In this document: positions 22,901-31,917 of the stretch, one piece after another
Layout: each line of letters opens with the position of its first letter
Position numbering within the stretch: position 1 is the stretch's first letter
Assembly: GCA_007449985.2 (NCBI GenBank)
Contig: VIIQ02000218.1
Span: forward strand, 1-64,000
Source of the DNA: Desmodesmus armatus
Lineage: Eukaryota; Chlorophyta; Chlorophyceae; Sphaeropleales; Scenedesmaceae
Length of the DNA stretch: 64,000 nt
Direction of reading: 5' to 3'
The notes under the pieces: model-generated
What the model saw: only the letters and a program-made list of their open reading frames with translations
What the model was told of the DNA's origin: nothing
The model's database searches: none
Made by a program: the position numbers and the translations under genes

Positions 22901-24628
22901 AGCACTGGCTGGCCATTATGGAGGAGTGCTACCAAGGTCCCGAACAGAGGCTTGCCTGGACATGCCAGCAACAGCAGATGGCAAGTGCGCAACAGCAGCA
23001 GTGGCAGCAGTGGCAAAGGCAGCAGCACGTCTTGTGGGCGCGCTTGATGACACATCATGCCATGATTGGGTGCGCATATGCATCAGATCATGCTGAAAGT
23101 TACTGCACTGCAAGCACCAGCTCAATGACAGTACGGGACTGGTTTAGTAGATAATGATGATATGTCCCGCTTGAGTATAACTCCCAAGCCACGCAGATCG
23201 CAAGGCTGGCAAGTCAAGTTGACAAGCGGGGTGGGTGCTGTCGCACAGGTATCTTTCCGCTTCCGGGGCACTGAACAGCCCCATAGCTGCAGACGCTGTG
23301 CTTGCTTGCGACCCGAGGAGAAGGCGTGTGTTGTGCATAAGAGACTATGGATACTGGGGTCCAACGATTGCCAAGGGTCTGATGTCACCACACAGGCCAA
23401 CACTGCACAAGCATACATCTCTTCTGCGCCTGCCTCCCAATGGTTATGACGCAGATTGTGCTGACAACGGAAACCAGCACTCACGACCCCGCTGTCAACA
23501 AGCCCCCCCCCCCCCCCCCCCCCCCCCCGCCGCGCGCATTCCCAACCCACACGCAAGTAGTGCAGGGTGCTTCAAAGCCCTGACATCACACCGGCCTGCT
23601 GTGTACGACCAAACCCACAGGCGTCTGATGGACCCCTTTCCCAATGGACAAGTTACCACAGTCAATGTGACAGCTTATAATTCGCACAACCCACCTGTGA
23701 TGAAGCTCTTGGTACCGTCTATAGGGTCCAGCACCCACAGGCAGGAGTCACTGCTGCCACCCTTCCACCCACTCACAAAGACACATCAGCAAAATTGCCA
23801 TAGACTCCCCCCCCCCCAAAAAACATAAGAATATTCCAGCACCACCCGACCCCACCACACAATCGCACCTGTGATGAAGCTCTTTGTTCCATCAATAGGG
23901 TCCAGCACCCACAGCCAGGAGTCGCTGCTGCCATTACTGGAGCCCAACTCCAGGCCATGCTCCTCTCCAAAGACACTGTGCTGCGGCACAGTCTCCTTTA
24001 TAAGCCGCCTCATTGCATCCTCTGCCTGCCTGTCTGCTATTGTGACAGGGCTGGCGTCTGACTTGCTGTCAACATTGAGGGTGGTGCTGCGGAAGTAGGC
24101 ACTGGTGACCTTGCCGGCTGCATCTGCCAGGTCGTGGGCAAGCTTGATGAAGGCGAGAGGGACCTGCTGTTGGTCTTGCTGGGCTGCTGCTGCTGCTGTT
24201 TGCTGGGACCTGCGGAGTTTCGAGGGAACGGTAGGGGGGAAAGATAGACATAGCAGCAGCTTTGAGTGTTGGAACACGTGGAATGGGTCTGCTGCCTTTG
24301 TGTTTGCCCCCTGCTGCCAGTAAAAAGATTGGGGAAACCAACTGGGGAAACCAACTGGACAATATTGTGGTATCCTTCATCATGCCATGTCCCAACATGG
24401 AAGGGTGATGGAGTGTACAGTTGCTTCAGACCCTGACAGCAGCAGCAGCACAGCAGCCACAACGAGGGATGTTTGCAGCAAGGGCCTACGCCTGCGGCCC
24501 TGATCACCAGACACTCACATTGCAGCCTGTCTGTTGATCCTGCGCAGAGAAGCCCGCTGCAGCTTCTGCTGAGCTGCGGATGGAGCGAACCTCTCAGATC
24601 GAAGGCACTGCTGCTGTGCGGCGTTCAT
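19946..24628 (-). CDS. HISN7: Histidinol-phosphatase, inositol-monophosphatase family (plastid-targeted)
   Basis: This enzyme hydrolyses histidinol phosphate to histidinol, the penultimate step of histidine biosynthesis, in the plastid in plants. Exons: 24628-24519, 24209-23869, 22955-22740, 21837-21688 and 20101-19946; every phase agrees, giving 324 residues. Exon 1 is an Arg/Ser/Gln-rich transit-peptide-like leader. Then come PVTIADRQAEDAM, the metal-binding FGEEHG, the family signature WVLDPIDGTKSFITG, GIIDQPIT, RDRVRIPLYGCDCYAY and the second acidic site KPYDYMALVPII, ending VVTDWSG...HKQALELLQW. These match plant IMPL2/HISN7 closely. In exon 3, reading ITGERWVGVAG needs one extra G at each of two G runs (plus-strand C runs at about 22859-22862 and 22873-22875). 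For a conserved housekeeping gene these are more likely sequencing errors than mutations. The introns hold several copies of this gene's own exon edges. Confidence 0.9.
20387..20436 (-). repeat. Copy of the end of histidinol-phosphatase exon 4, in intron 4
   Basis: The minus strand reads LKLYDYMALVPFIQ followed by GTGGG, a diverged copy of the true exon end LKPYDYMALVPIIQ|GTGGG at 21688. Nearby are a C run, a CA repeat and a (CCCA)n tract. Confidence 0.85.
20560..20614 (+). repeat. (CCCA)n tract
   Basis: A C run leads into about eleven CCCA units. Read on the gene's sense strand it is (TGGG)n, which could form G-quadruplexes in the transcript. Confidence 0.9.
21357..21600 (-). repeat. Two or three further copies of the exon 4 end
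   Basis: Copies lie at about 21357-21398 (YDYMALVPIIQ, donor lost) and 21558-21600 (YDYMVLVLIIQ|GTGGG kept). A much weaker one is at about 21429-21475. C/CA-rich tracts separate them. Confidence 0.8.
21947..21986 (-). repeat. Copy of the start of histidinol-phosphatase exon 4, in intron 3
   Basis: The sense strand reads CTCCAG|GCATTCAAGCGCGTG and on to CGCATCC, matching the true acceptor and exon start at 21837 (CTCCCAG|GCGTTCAACCGTG). The copy stops at a G/C homopolymer run. Confidence 0.8.
22143..22271. repeat. Inverted repeat with 25-bp perfect arms
   Basis: The arms 22143-22167 and 22247-22271 are exact reverse complements (CCACCAACCTGCACAAGC... against ...GCTTGTGCAGGTTGGTGG). They are separated by 79 bp, part of which also pairs imperfectly. 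It lies in intron 3 and could be a foldback remnant. Confidence 0.85.
22415..22555 (-). repeat. 141-bp direct repeat, copy 1
   Basis: About 97% identical to 23162-23302. The minus strand is open in both copies (MGLFSAPEAERYLC...). It lies in intron 3 of the histidinol-phosphatase gene. Confidence 0.85.
23162..23302 (-). repeat. 141-bp direct repeat, copy 2
   Basis: Partner of 22415-22555, in intron 2. The same frame is open (MGLFSAPEAERYLCDSTHP), with four or five substitutions and no indels. Confidence 0.85.
23690..23765 (-). repeat. Copy of the end of histidinol-phosphatase exon 2, in intron 2
   Basis: The minus strand reads GSSDSCLWVLDPIDGTKSF and on to ITG, followed by GTGGG. It duplicates the catalytic-motif end of exon 2 (true donor at 23869/23868). 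The copy retains an open frame and a donor. Confidence 0.9.
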
Positions 24629-25159
24629 TCTCCTCCAGCTGCTACAGGGTGCAGGAGCCCTATAACGACAGATATGTATATGATCTGATGCACCGCGACT
24701 CGCTTCAAGTGGTGCTGTAGAGTGGTGCTGTTGGTTCAGATCAAGGGGCACCCACAATGCCAACACACGCTGATGGCTCAAACAGCGACAGAAGTGACAA
24801 GATGAGGTCCAAATGCATGATGCTTGCATTTGTGTGCAGAAACCACAAAACCACTGGTACATTTGAAACAACCTTGCAACTGACGGGCAAGGTTGTCAAC
24901 TTGTGAAGAAGATCGCGTCAACATTACCAATTGATGCCATTCAACCGTTTTGTAATAGTAGTTCTTGTTGTTTGGTTTGATTACACAGTTTGAGGGATGT
25001 ACCCTCCACCCGCTCCCTAGGCACCTGCCCGCTTGCGGAGGCGGAGGTTGCTCAACAGCTCCCTCAATTGCAAGCCGCCCAGCCATTAGGACACAGTACA
25101 GATTGATCTGCACGACACACAATCCACAACTCCGATCAGGACATCGTTTGACCACCAAC
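24629..25159. other. Shared upstream region of two divergent genes
   Basis: This 531-bp interval separates the histidinol-phosphatase start (-) from the secreted-protein start (+). I saw no clear TATA box or other recognisable motif. Confidence 0.45.
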
Positions 25160-26892
25160 ATGGCCCGCACAGTGCTCATCGTCGCCTTGGCCCTCTTCGC
25201 TTGCTTGTTGGCCGCAGATGCACGCAAACTGTTTGCTCCAACAGGTAATGTATGCTTCAATGATTCAATCAATGCTGGTCATGCGCCAGAACGAGCACCG
25301 ACTCCGGCAGTAGAAGTGTACCAACTGGTGTCACAGCACCTGAGCCCATCTAAGCTAAATCCCATCACAGCACCTGAGCACATGTACAGTTGTACCAGGC
25401 TCCATGCATCCCGAAACACAACAAACCTTACGCATGACCGTTGTGCCTGCGTCATGCTGTACGTGTGTGACGCCTGCTTCAGGCACAGTAGAAGTGGTTA
25501 CAGCGAAGGTGTACACCGACCCCAACGGCGGCATCGCCCCCTTTTCGGAGCGGTATGCTGCTGCCAAGGCCCTGTGGGAGCCACGACAGAAGCTGATCGA
25601 GGTGGAGGCTGAGTGCAAGCGCAACAAAGATGAGGAGTGTGAAAAGGTGAGGAGGGTGCCACCGTGGCCCCGGTGGCCAGGCGGGGTACAAGGGGACTTG
25701 CAGGAGACTGCAGTCCCCAGCTGGGGCCAGGGGCCTTGAGGTGACCCCTGCCAGGGTTCCCCAAGTTGGATCGAGGTGTCAACATGTCGTGATGTGGTGG
25801 CAATGCAAGTGTATATTTATATATAATGTAATAATATATGTTGAGCTCTCTCACACGTCATAGGTTGATGCACCACAACTGGCGCATGCAGAAATCAACA
25901 GGCTTGGACGGTTCCCATGATGGGCATTTATGTCTAGTTCAAGATAACTTGAGTGATGGCCGCACCCTGTGGCATCATGCCCATGATGTGCATACCCAGA
26001 GGGGGGGCCTGCCAGCCGGGTTTCCCCCTGCCTTCACAGCCTACATCCTGTGCAGAAGGGGGACACCACCACCACCACTGACACCAGCCTGCCATGCAAG
26101 CACACGCAGCTCACCTACAGGCTGCGGGCCCTTCAAATTGCAATACTGTGGTTGTGTATCCCACATCTAATTGGATGTGGGATACACAACCACAGTCGCA
26201 GCCTGCTTGCTTGCCACTGATCAGTGCTCAGGCATGTTGATAGTTACAATTCCTGCCCCTCCCCTTCCTGTGTGTGTATTTTGTGTTGCAGTTGAAGGAG
26301 TTGAAGGAGGAGCAGGCGGCAGCGGCAAAGGAGAAAGAGGAGGAGGACGCAGCAGCAAAGGCAGAGGAGGAAGGAGAGGAAGCAGAAGAGGAGGAGGAGG
26401 AGGTCATCGTGGTAAGAAACCTACCAGGTGGCACACGTGGCATGATATTATGCACAAAGGAGCTGGCCCACAGTGTGGGTTTCTTTGCCGTGAGCATGTG
26501 TATCTCTGGTTGATTTCCAAAATAGAGTCTCTCCCCAGACTCAGTCCATGGCTGCTATGTCGAGCTGCTGCTGTCAAGCGCACCACTTTGACTGCATCAA
26601 CTTGCCAAGATGATCAAGTTGATTCACCCCGGCGATTGCGGCACAGTCACACACGTCTGGCGGCACAGTCACACACGTCTGGCACTCTGTGTCAACTCCC
26701 TGTCTCACTGCTCATCCTCACTGCTTGCCTGCCTGCCTGTCTGCCTTGCCGCCCCTGTGTGCCCTCCAGGCCCCCTGCAGGACAAGTGTGTTCCTCAACT
26801 ACTTCATCGGCACCACCTGCCTGCCCGACAAGCCACTCGACATCAAGCCTGCGCCAGAGGAGGAGGAGGAGCCGAAGGACCGTCGTCGTTGA
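25160..26892 (+). CDS. Small secreted acidic protein of unknown function
   Basis: Exons 25160-25244, 25483-25646, 26292-26411 and 26770-26892 join in phase with GT-AG borders and give 163 residues. Residues 1-22 are a classic signal peptide (ARTVLIVALALFACLLAADA). The mature part has VVTAKVYTDPNGGIAPFSER and KALWEPRQKLIEVEAECKRN. A long charged helix follows, ending in a run of Glu (EEEGEEAEEEEEEVIV). The last exon holds APCRTSVFLNYFIGTTCLPD and an acidic/basic tail (EEEEEPKDRRR). Four cysteines in the mature part could pair. I do not recognise a family; an algal lineage-specific secreted or lumenal protein seems likely. Confidence 0.75.
26145..26196. repeat. Perfect hairpin, 23-bp arms and 6-base loop
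   Basis: The arms 26145-26167 and 26174-26196 are exact reverse complements (ACTGTGGTTGTGTATCCCAC...), loop TAATTG. It lies in intron 2 of the secreted-protein gene, about 95 bp before the acceptor. Confidence 0.95.
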
Positions 26893-28596
26893 TCGGATCA
26901 ATTTCAAGGGCTTGCCAAGCAGCGGTTGCAATCATGATAGGGCGCGTGCCATGCATGGTGTGCTTTCCACTGAATGCCTAGCAACTGTTCTACATTGATC
27001 CCTTGTTGCCGCATGCTCAGCAGTGCACTGCACCACTTGCAGTTGTCACAGTTCGACTAGCCAGGCTACAGGGTGGTGGTTCCAAACCATTGGCCACCAA
27101 TGGCAGTCGTCCCCTGGCTGGGTGCCCGTGTGCTGAGTTACTGGCCAATGATCATGCATGGTGACAGTCGTGTCACAACTGTCTGGTAAAGCTTTTTGCC
27201 TTGGTCTTTTCACAGCTGCTCTGAGAGATGCAGAAGCAGCAGCACTGCTGCATTATGGGAATAGTGAGGCTGGTTACAGCAGCAGCAACACTGCTGCTGC
27301 TTGGTGCTGCCAGTCAACATGTGCAAACAAGCAGCAATGCACTTACTGCCATTTACACTTAGGGAGATTTCCCTGGGCACCTGGAGGCATTGAGTCTTGG
27401 CTCAGATGCCATGTTCTTTTGCACTGCTGGCAGCTGGTCAGATGCACAGTCGTTTGTCAGTTTGGATGCAGATGCCCGACGGCACCTGACACTGAATTTG
27501 ACCACTAATGGTGGTGGTGCTGGTGGTAGCGATGATTCTGTAAGTCTGGATGCTTCCGAAGCAGTGACTGTGGGATCAGCGGCTGGGCACCAACTATCAA
27601 CACACGGCTTGCTAAGTCACGCTGGTCACAACTTCTTCAGTTGTTATGGCCCATAGACGGTCTGTCAATCTCATCTTTTCAATTCAGCTTGCCGACTGCG
27701 CAGTCCAGAGCTTAGAACACCCATTCAGAGAGTGGCATGCCATACACGGTGTTGTAGGCCTCAAGCCGCAGCCGCTTTCGGGCCGAGTCAATGTGGCTTG
27801 GCATGAAGTGTGCATGAGTGCCGACACGGCACGACTCGGAGTCGTTCAGCGATCCTGGCACACTCAGAGTGCAGTGCGATCATTCACTGTGCCAGAATGT
27901 AGCACATTCAAAGCTTTTACCTGGCATTCAATGCCGCTGCATGCATGCCTGGCAGGCAGTGGTCCACCCTGCCAGATAGGCCTCTCACAGGCACCAGATA
28001 GTCCTGGGCCAGCCGCTGTGGCACAACAAACCAACTGAGCAAACCAATCAATAACGGACCCAGTAAGTCACACCTCAACTTGCCACCTGCCACACACAAC
28101 ATGCTGCAACCGCCTGCGGACTAGAACCCTGCCTGCTAGTAGCAGCCTGCCGGCCCAGTCACTGGCCGGGCCAGCTTGCTGCACTGCAGCTAGTAGCTAG
28201 TCCACATGTCTAGGACTCACACCAAATGCAGCACCCACACCGTGTGACATTCCCTTGCTGATGCAAGCACTGTGCAAAGCAGCAAAGAAGGCTCATGCCA
28301 GGTGGTGCTCAGTAGCACACAAATGATCCAGTCGTGTTCTCAGAGCCCTTAGGCTGTGCTGCCGCTGATGCGCGTCAACTCCAATGACAGCTGATCTGCA
28401 GCAGGGTGCAGCCACGAAATGTGCTGTTAGTGGCTCCCTATGGGCTCCCTATGGGCTCCCTATGGGCCCCTGCAGCCACCATCCATGAGTACCGCTGTGC
28501 CATTCAGGCCTGTGCTGCAGCCACCGTGGCCGTGTGACCTGCTGTGGGCCCCTTGAAGCTGCCGCCAATTTGGACTCTTGGCATGAATTTTTGCTG
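26893..28596. other. Intergenic region
   Basis: I found no supported gene. An open stretch at about 27,390-27,650 (plus) is codon-like without a recognisable domain. A 12-bp unit GGGCTCCCTATG is repeated three times at about 28,432-28,470. Confidence 0.5.
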
Positions 28597-30635
28597 TCAC
28601 TCGGCCGGTGCTGCAGCCGCCTGCTGGGGACCTGCAGGGGTGCGTTGGTCTAGCTGCAGCCGCAGCAGCTGCCGCCGCACAGGCTCAGCACCAGGGGCCT
28701 GCAAGACACAGTCAGAAGCAGAAGAAGAGCCCAAAAAAACTTCACAGAGTGACGTTTGAGGGTTTAGGGTCAACCTGGGCGTGCAGTGATCATCGCAATG
28801 CAGCTCTGCAGCTCTCCCAGTGAGTCACAGGCAGATCTATCAACTGGGGCAGCAGGACATTCAACATCAACATTATAGCACGGCATGCAGATGGCGCTGC
28901 CAAGGCCTATTGTCGGCCACAACAAGGATGGTGATGACGTCATCAGATAATGATGCTCAGTTGTGTGCTTGTTGTGAGTTGCTTTCACAGTCCATGGCCA
29001 GGAGGAACCACCCAATGCAGCAGGCAGGCAAGTAAGAGCAAGTCAGTCGTCACTGTTGGCCCACCTTGCTGGTCAGTATGACTTTCTTGTGGAGGCGCGC
29101 CACTGCCCAAGGGCCGTCGCAGGTCAGGGCTGTCAGCTGCTGCAGCTGTGCCAGCTCTGGCAACTGCTGCAGCCCCTGCACTGCACATCTGAAAAGCGTG
29201 ACAGGGACACCGTCAGCTGACACACCGCCTGCACACCGTCGTTGGCCTCCCCTGTACGCGCATTTGCAGCTAAGGACAGTGTGTGCAGCCCGCTCAGCCC
29301 CTGCAGTGGGCCAAGCTGTTCTGCACTGTACTGCAAGCCGGTTATGTCCAGGTACTGCAGCCCAGGGCAGCAGCTGGTGAGGAGGCTGCCGTCAGGGGGA
29401 ATGGCATAACTGTGTACAATGGCGCCTTGACATGTGAGAAGTCCAGCGCCTGCAGGAACGGCAGCTGCCTGCCAGCAGAGAACATGTGCTGCCACACACC
29501 TGCTGGCAGTGTGCACCAGCTGATGTTCAGGTGCTGAAGCTTGCTGCTTGCTGTCAGCGCTGACAGGGCTGCAGCAGCAGCTGCTGCTGCGGGAGTGTTT
29601 GCGGACCCAGCAACCTGCACACCCTGCGCCAGGTTCATGTGAGACACTTGCAGGTGCTGCAGCTGCTGTAGCGGCTGCAGGCGGGACAGCAGCTGTGCTG
29701 TGTGAATGTGTGCTGGTGTGCTTGAGGCAGCCCCAACCAGGCTGCACTTGTACAGGTGCAGGTGCTGCAGCTGGGTCTTGCCGTCTAGGACACCTGGCTC
29801 GATACTGCAGCATGACATCATCAGGCGTGTGAGGCGAGTTGTGCCGGAAAGCATGCTGGCTTTAACACCGATCTTGTTGCCTGTTGCTTCTGCATCTGCC
29901 AGCCGCAGGTCGACCAGCCGCGTCAGCGCCTGCAGGGGCTGCAGGGCAGTGCTGGCCGGGTCAGGGCCCTGCAGCAGGGAGGGACTAGCCTCGCCAGGGC
30001 CCGGTAGCCTGATGCAAGCAAGCTCAAGGTAGGTGAGCTGCTGCAGCTGCTGCAACACGGCAGTGGACATCTGTATAGAGCCCAAGTTGCTGATGCTGAG
30101 ATGTACCAGCTGAGCCTGCAGGTACGACAGTGCTGCCGCAAGTGCCTCGTCCTTAACACCGCAATCCTTCAGCCGCAGCTGCGTAAGGCCTGCAAGCCCT
30201 GGGGGTAGCTGGTCAGCAGCCCCCAGCAAGCCCTGGGAGCCTGCCCCAGGCCGCAGCTGCACGTTCAAGCCCTCCAACTGCAAGTTTCTGAGCCGCAGAT
30301 TGGGTGGCAGCCGCTGCCATCAGTGATGGAGGTAGGCACTGTCCTCAGACAAAAGACTGACGCTGCTCACATGACTGCAGTATGTGTTGAGGTACCGCAT
30401 GACCCCGTCCACCTGCTGCTCCCAACGGTTGGGACAGCTCCGCTCTGATGCTGCTTATGCCAGCTGCAGCTGCCTTATGCAGCCTGCTGTTAGCCCTGGA
30501 GAGGCTAAACAGGCAGAATCTGTCCTCAGCTGGACAGCATTGTACCATTGTCAGCATGAAGTGGTGCAGGAAGTTGTCATCCACCTTGTTCAACAACTGT
30601 TGCAGCGGGGATGGTGTTGGCTCCTCACTGGCCAT
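28597..30635 (-). pseudogene. F-box-like LRR protein, copy C (multiple lesions)
   Basis: Same two-exon layout as A and B on the opposite strand: start in GCAGGATGGC at 30635, exon 1 to 29065 (AAG|GTGGGC), terminal exon 28698-28597 (APGAEPVRRQLLRL... PAE, TGA). The N-terminal part (SLSRANSRLHKAAAAG) and LRR body (LQQLTYLELACIRL, LQHLHLYKCSL, GLQYLDITGLQYS) are clear. Reading requires a frame change near 30,425 (one base too many), an in-frame TGA near 30,320 (before RLPPNLRLRNLQL), a change near 29,395 (one base short, C run) and another near 29,120. A short deletion in a late LRR is also seen. Mixed-sign shifts plus a stop argue for real decay. Confidence 0.75.
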
Positions 30636-31917
30636 CCTGCATAGCAGCAACACCAAAGCTCTGATTGGTCCCTTAAAACCAGACCGCACAACATTGATAG
30701 CGTGGACATCTCGTGCCTAGGTGGAGCAAAGAAGGAATGCACTCACCCGGGAGCTCTGATCAGAGTAGGGGAAGAGTCAATGCCAAGCTTGCGCTTGTGC
30801 CTGGGCGGCCTGCTGCTGCCTTGCGGGCGGCTTAGAAGGGATCTTGCCACCTCAAATTGACAATGCTCGCCGCAGCTGCAAGAGGCGGCTTTTGTAGGCT
30901 TCGGAAACGGTTGCACGGTTGGTCGGTCGAACCTCGGCAGGGTCGTTGGTCAGCCGAACCTCGGTCAGCAGCCTTCATAAACGAGTATTTGCCCCATCTG
31001 GTAGTTTCAAGAACAACATGGCGAGGGTTCAAGATCGGTCCAGCTGGTGCCGTGTCAGGCTGGGCGCAGCTGAGCACACATTGCATGCATCAAGGCCTTC
31101 TGGTGAGGCGCTTGCTGCTGTTCCACCCTTGTTTCACCCTTGCCGCTGCTGGCAGCAGGCGATGCTGCTAGCAACAGCACCACAGCTGCAAGCCTACCTG
31201 CTGCTGACCCACACCGGCTGTTAGCTGGGAGGCCAGCTTCCCCACTCCGGCCAAGCGGGTGAGATTTGTTTGGCAAGCAACACCGTTTGAAACTGTTGGC
31301 GCACATTGTGCACGTTCACTGCTGCCCCACCCCTTATGTCTCGCGAATCTTCAGTCTTCCAAGCGGCTGCAGCATTTTCAAGACTTTCAGCAGCCCCCGG
31401 GGGGTGCATGTGCCGCATTGTGAAGGAGTGTAGGCATCACTGATGCCAGTGACTGGCAAGATTGTTTATGTTCCACCGGAGAGGGAAGAGCCTCCGGGAG
31501 GTGAAAGTCTACGCTTTCGCCAGAGGCAGAGACCCGGAGCGTAGATGCGTGTTGATACCAAGTGCTGTGCAATGCGTACTATGTACTACATACATCGGAT
31601 GCAATCACGTTCACATGCATACGATAGATGCATGGACTATCGCCGATAGTTGTTGTTGGAAGTGCGCACTCCCAACAACAGAAGATAAAGGCTCCAAACC
31701 ACAGCCAGAGTGGTCACTGCAGACAAAAAAAACGAGCCGCTGATCATGATGGCTCTGCCATTACCACCATCACCACCACCCAGACCAGTGTTCAACAAAC
31801 ATGCAAAGATCAGGCGTGGGGAAGTGAGCACAAAAAAGCCCTGCCGCAGGCAATGCCGCCAGGAACAGTCCTTGCTCAGCATGCGGCATGCAGCCTCTGT
31901 GCCAAACAACCCATGGC
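30636..31917. other. Intergenic region between LRR copy C and MYND gene M1
   Basis: The right part (about 31,620-31,917) is the 3' flank of M1 and has an inverted copy at about 37,926-38,160. I see nothing else. Confidence 0.5.

Noticed and set aside
27390..28038. Two plus-strand open stretches as genes
   Set aside because: Their composition is unremarkable and I found no domain or convincing splice sites.
31000..31060. tRNA-like B-box in GGTTCAAGATCGGTCC
   Set aside because: No matching A-box or cloverleaf at the right spacing.
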